Part shown: piece by piece, positions 62,801 through 64,000 of the stretch | Layout: each line of letters opens with the position of its first letter | Position numbering within the stretch: position 1 is the stretch's first letter | Source of the DNA: Oasisia sp. SBJ-2009 | Taxonomy: Eukaryota > Annelida > Polychaeta > Sabellida > Siboglinidae | NCBI GenBank assembly: GCA_964017155.1 | Contig: OZ024865.1 | Coordinates: 19,069,451-19,133,450, forward strand | DNA length: 64,000 bases | Reading direction: 5' to 3' | Program-made: the position numbers and the translations under genes | The notes under the pieces: generated by a model | The model's database searches: none | Told to the model about the DNA's origin: nothing | The model's input: the letters and a program-made list of their open reading frames with translations, nothing else

Positions 62801-64000
62801 TGTTATTTGAGAAGGGAGGAGGGGGAAGACATGACCCTACCTTGAGGTTGTTATTTGAGAAGGGAGGAGGGGGGAGACATCACCCTACCTTGAGGTTGTT
62901 ATTTGAGAAGGGAGGAGGGGGAAGACATCACCCTACCTTGAGGTTGTTATTTGAGAAGGGAGGAGGGGGAAGACATGACCCTACCTTGAGGTTGTTATTT
63001 GAGAAGGGAGGAGGGGGAAGACATCACCCTACCTTGAGGTTGTTATTTGAGAAGGGAGGAGGGGGAAGACATCACCCTACCTTGAGGTTGTTATTTGAGA
63101 AGGGAGGAGGGGGAAGACATCACCCTACCTTGAGGTTGTTATTTGAGAAGGGAGGAGGGGGAGACATCACCCTACCTTGAGGTTGTTATTTGAGAAGGGA
63201 GGAGGGGGAAGACATGACCCTACCTTGAGGTTGTTATTTGAGAAGGGAGGAGGGGGAAGACATGACCCTACCTTGAGGTTGTTATTTGAGAAGGGAGGAG
63301 GGGGAAGACATCACCCTACCTTGAGGTTGTTATTTGAGAAGGGAGGAGGGGGAAGACATGACCCTACCTTGAGGTTGTTATTTGAGAAGGGAGGAGGGGG
63401 AAGACATCACCCTACCTTGAGGTTGTTATTTGAGAAGGGAGGAGGGGGAAGACATCACCCTACCTTGAGGTTGTTATTTGAGAAGGGAGGAGGGGGAAGA
63501 CATGACCCTACCTTGAGGTTGTTATTTGAGAAGGGAGGAGGGGGAGACATCACCCTACCTTGAGGTTGTTATTTGAGAAGGGAGGAGGGGGAAGACATGA
63601 CCCTACCTTGAGGTTGTTATTTGAGAAGGGAGGAGGGGGAAGACATGACCCTACCTTGAGGTTGTTATTTGAGAAGGGAGGAGGGGGAAGACATCACCCT
63701 ACCTTGAGGTTGTTATTTGAGAAGGGAGGAGGGGGAAGACATGACCCTACCTTGAGGTTGTTATTTGAGAAGGGAGGAGGGGGAAGACATCACCCTACCT
63801 TGAGGTTGTTATTTGAGAAGGGAGGAGGGGGAAGACATCACCCTACCTTGAGGTTGTTATTTGAGAAGGGAGGAGGGGGAAGACATCACCCTACCTTGAG
63901 GTTGTTATTTGAGAAGGGAGGAGGGGGAGACATCACCCTACCTTGAGGTTGTTATTTGAGAAGGGAGGAGGGGGAAGACATGACCCTACCTTGAGGTTGT
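44681..64000 (-). CDS. DNAH10: Axonemal dynein heavy chain 10, C-terminal part
   Basis: Motor subunit of an inner-arm (I1/f-type) axonemal dynein that drives ciliary and sperm beating. Fifteen exons on the reverse strand, in reading order: 61011-61143, 59593-59747, 58501-58589, 57547-58054, 55519-55674, 54125-54463, 52254-52454, 51600-51905, 51001-51172, 49425-49556, 47933-48144, 47212-47379, 46456-46636, 45664-45809, 44681-44827. They total 3,045 bases with compatible phases throughout, i.e. 1,014 residues plus stop, about the last quarter of a ~4,400-residue chain, covering the late AAA+ modules and the C-terminal domain. DNAH10 rather than another paralogue is indicated by [30 protein letters not shown] and the [13 protein letters not shown] ending. 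Upstream exons lie beyond 64000. The introns carry several minisatellites, three of them copying splice junctions. Confidence 0.93.
45664..45809 (-). CDS. DNAH10: DNAH10 exon e14 (in unit 2)
   Basis: [20 protein letters not shown] to [11 protein letters not shown]; donor GTGGGTG, uninterrupted here because the hAT element is absent. Duplicate at 25660-25805. Confidence 0.94.
46456..46636 (-). CDS. DNAH10: DNAH10 exon e13 (in unit 2)
   Basis: [20 protein letters not shown] to ERTHH plus one base; donor GTCAGT. Duplicate at 26440-26620. Confidence 0.94.
47037..47150 (+). mobile_element. Remainder of a forward SINE at the right unit edge
   Basis: CTGTAGACAGTGGTGGCTAC, ATTAATTGCGACATGGCTGG and CTTCCCACAGA blocks match the body of the complete SINE; the head lies left of the unit edge. 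Confidence 0.6.
47212..47379 (-). CDS. DNAH10: DNAH10 exon e12
   Basis: 56 codons, [20 protein letters not shown] to RRDKLYEGW, with [19 protein letters not shown]. First exon to the right of the duplicated unit. The join from e11 skips one codon of phase information that I checked only by eye. Confidence 0.92.
47630..47765 (+). mobile_element. Degenerate LINE RT C-terminal fragment
   Basis: One frame reads [11 protein letters not shown] and another [13 protein letters not shown], then CFKLHFLHN, like the C terminus of L2/CR1-type polymerases. In the DNAH10 intron between e11 and e12. Confidence 0.45.
47933..48144 (-). CDS. DNAH10: DNAH10 exon e11
   Basis: [20 protein letters not shown] to SLLTLRK, with [13 protein letters not shown]. 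Acceptor CTACAG, donor GTTAGT. Confidence 0.92.
48783..49196. repeat. 18-bp minisatellite
   Basis: About 23 near-perfect copies of GGGAGTCATGACCCTGGT, between DNAH10 exons e10 and e11. The repetitive frames through it are artefacts. Confidence 0.95.
49425..49556 (-). CDS. DNAH10: DNAH10 exon e10
   Basis: [20 protein letters not shown] to LIELQPQS plus one base, donor GTCAGT. Its acceptor and first bases are repeated in the adjoining 51-bp minisatellite. Confidence 0.93.
49551..50105. repeat. 51-bp minisatellite carrying the e10 splice acceptor
   Basis: About eleven units, each with TGTACCCTGGACACAAGG (or TGTAGCCTGG) followed by AAGGACAGTTAACACAC and CTGCTTACAACTCAA. Reverse-complemented, each contains CCTTGTGTCCAG then GGTACA: the real acceptor plus the first exon bases. 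The first unit is the true junction at 49556. Confidence 0.92.
50106..50350. repeat. Degenerate ~40-bp tandem repeat
   Basis: Units of TTAACACACACTGGCATACA followed by ATGTAGTACA, continuing the previous array in a diverged form. Confidence 0.75.
50351..51000. other. DNAH10 intron between e9 and e10, unique part
   Basis: AT-rich, no gene seen; holds a CTCF-core-like motif at 50861-50873. Confidence 0.5.
50861..50873 (-). promoter_or_regulatory. CTCF core-like motif
   Basis: The reverse complement CCAGCAGATGGCG fits CCASYAGRKGGCR at all 13 positions. Sequence match only. Confidence 0.35.
51001..51172 (-). CDS. DNAH10: DNAH10 exon e9
   Basis: [16 protein letters not shown] to GPRDNYV plus one base, with [14 protein letters not shown]. 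Donor GTAGGT. Confidence 0.94.
51390..51565. repeat. 49-bp tandem repeat
   Basis: Three and a half units containing CTTACAGGGATGAATAAAGT and TGATTGATCAACAATG, between e8 and e9. The upstream part (51240-51390) resembles a LINE 3' tail. Confidence 0.85.
51600..51905 (-). CDS. DNAH10: DNAH10 exon e8
   Basis: 102 codons, [14 protein letters not shown] to LKYLIGE, with [20 protein letters not shown] and [12 protein letters not shown]. Confidence 0.95.
52254..52454 (-). CDS. DNAH10: DNAH10 exon e7
   Basis: 67 codons, [15 protein letters not shown] to GILQRSLK, with [13 protein letters not shown] and [12 protein letters not shown]. Confidence 0.95.
52575..54118. repeat. 38-bp minisatellite abutting DNAH10 exon e6
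   Basis: Units of GTGAGTATCTGTGAGTATCT followed by ACCATCTCTTGCTGCTGT, about 26 copies to 53570, then degenerate GAGTATCTGTGAGTATCTAC text right up to the e6 donor at 54124. Confidence 0.92.
54125..54463 (-). CDS. DNAH10: DNAH10 exon e6
   Basis: 113 codons, [12 protein letters not shown] to LSLGQGQEK, with [18 protein letters not shown], the AAA6-region signature. The donor abuts a 38-bp minisatellite. Confidence 0.95.
54530..54650. repeat. 42-bp tandem triplication with CTCF-like motifs
   Basis: Three units containing GAGGAGATGCCCACCAGAGG. CCACCAGAGGGCG at 54543 and 54585 fits the CTCF core exactly; the third at 54627 has one mismatch (CCACGAGAGGGCG). In the intron before e6. Confidence 0.8.
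54651..55518. other. DNAH10 intron between e5 and e6, unique part
   Basis: AT-rich, no gene or mobile element recognised. Confidence 0.5.
55519..55674 (-). CDS. DNAH10: DNAH10 exon e5
   Basis: [20 protein letters not shown] to EEAQWKA, 52 codons, between TTGGTAG and GTGAGT. Confidence 0.9.
55675..57546. other. DNAH10 intron between e4 and e5
   Basis: No gene seen. Mostly unique AT-rich sequence, plus a ~21-bp repeat at about 57165-57375 built from AAAAGGTTAACATACAGGTA. Confidence 0.6.
57165..57375. repeat. ~21-bp minisatellite
   Basis: About nine variants of AAAAGGTTAACATACAGGTA G. Confidence 0.85.
57547..58054 (-). CDS. DNAH10: DNAH10 exon e4
   Basis: The longest exon here: [20 protein letters not shown] to QEELDFFIK, with [20 protein letters not shown] and [12 protein letters not shown]. 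Splice joins give ETSDNK and FFIKGN as in the family. Confidence 0.94.
58162..58174 (+). promoter_or_regulatory. CTCF core-like motif
   Basis: CCAGTAGGTGGCA fits CCASYAGRKGGCR at every position; a one-mismatch site, CCATCAGATGGCG, lies at 58062-58074, just outside exon e4. Confidence 0.35.
58501..58589 (-). CDS. DNAH10: DNAH10 exon e3
   Basis: [20 protein letters not shown] to RLIQET plus two bases, donor GTACGT. Part of the coiled-coil strut. Its first 27 bases and acceptor are copied in every unit of the adjoining minisatellite. Confidence 0.9.
58563..59505. repeat. 64-bp minisatellite carrying the e3 splice acceptor
   Basis: About fifteen units, each containing GACACTGAGCAACTGGTCCT and CCAAACCCTACAAC. 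On the reverse strand that is the acceptor GTTGTAG followed by the first 27 bases of exon e3. The leftmost unit is the real exon start. Confidence 0.92.
59593..59747 (-). CDS. DNAH10: DNAH10 exon e2
   Basis: [20 protein letters not shown] through [14 protein letters not shown], between TTGCAG and GTAACT. Highly conserved dynein AAA segment. Confidence 0.92.
60007..60341 (-). mobile_element. tRNA-derived SINE, complete, with target duplication
   Basis: Reverse-strand full copy: 3' tail TAAAGGTAAAGGTAAG at the left, B box GGTTCGAATCC (60281-60291 reversed) and A box at the right. Flanked by TATATTGAAAG at 59996-60006 and again at 60342-60352. In the DNAH10 intron between e1 and e2. Confidence 0.9.
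60353..61010. other. DNAH10 intron, unique part
   Basis: AT-rich, no gene seen. Confidence 0.5.
61011..61143 (-). CDS. DNAH10: DNAH10 exon e1 (first in window)
   Basis: [14 protein letters not shown] to DNVLEKNI, plus one base. The acceptor is TTGTAG. The donor GTGGTT is weak, but it is the only GT that keeps the frame with the next exon. Confidence 0.85.
61144..61744. other. DNAH10 intron upstream of e1, unique part
   Basis: No gene seen. Contains several TTATAGCTAC / GTAGCTATAACGGG words in both orientations, possibly decayed inverted repeats of a small DNA element. Confidence 0.45.
61745..64000. repeat. 48-bp minisatellite carrying a DNAH10 splice donor
   Basis: About 46 units, running past the window end. 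Each contains CCCTACCTTGAGGTTGTTAT then TTGAGAAGGGAGGAGGGGG. On the reverse strand this reads AATAACAACCTCAAG followed by GTAGGG: codons N-N-N-L-K and a splice donor, matching the NNLK that precedes VCTFNDPDF in DNAH10. The true exon end is presumably the right-most unit, outside the window. A 47-bp unit recurs about every 383 bp. Confidence 0.92.

Noticed and set aside
61881..63946. Long repetitive open frames (16-residue unit, LFEKGGGG) as a repeat protein
   Set aside because: They are + strand readings of the 48-bp intron minisatellite; the unit length is a multiple of three by chance and the 47-bp units break the frame.

Overview
This window is nuclear DNA from a eukaryote, almost certainly a bilaterian animal. 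It has spliced genes with GT–AG introns, CR1-type LINEs, tRNA-derived SINEs, a hAT transposon and many micro- and minisatellites. Marine invertebrates such as molluscs look like this, but the species cannot be named from the sequence. Three genes are recognised by exon-by-exon similarity to known families and by splice phases that join without breaking the frame: SLC5A7 (high-affinity choline transporter, + strand, last six exons), MND1 (meiotic recombination factor, + strand, complete) and DNAH10 (axonemal inner-arm dynein heavy chain, - strand, last fifteen exons in the window).

Layout. 1-5458: SLC5A7 introns and four of its exons. 5459-27013: unit 1, holding the last two SLC5A7 exons, a CR1-like LINE, MND1 and the last three DNAH10 exons. 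27016-47036: unit 2, a near-identical direct repeat of unit 1. 47037-64000: the upstream DNAH10 exons, whose introns are full of tandem repeats. SLC5A7 stays whole to the left of and through unit 1, and DNAH10 stays whole through unit 2 and to the right. The middle therefore holds promoterless 3' fragments of both genes, and MND1 is present twice. The repeat is either a recent tandem duplication of about 21 kb or two haplotypes joined in the assembly. Small differences, microsatellite length changes and a hAT insertion present only in unit 1 all look allelic.

The most interesting signals are these. (1) The LINE ORF1 ends in an in-frame T TTA AAC slippery heptamer directly before its stop, and ORF2 has no usable ATG, which suggests -1 ribosomal frameshifting. 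(2) A 1.4 kb hAT element has an 8-bp target duplication that contains a DNAH10 splice donor, and the empty site is present in unit 2. (3) Three DNAH10 minisatellites each carry a copied exon-intron boundary in every unit, giving arrays of decoy splice sites; one of them has a 383-bp higher-order period. (4) Several perfect matches to the CTCF core motif lie in DNAH10 introns.

The genes are not an operon. SLC5A7 serves acetylcholine synthesis, MND1 meiosis and DNAH10 ciliary or sperm motility. MND1 and DNAH10 are convergent, with about 1 kb between their stop codons.
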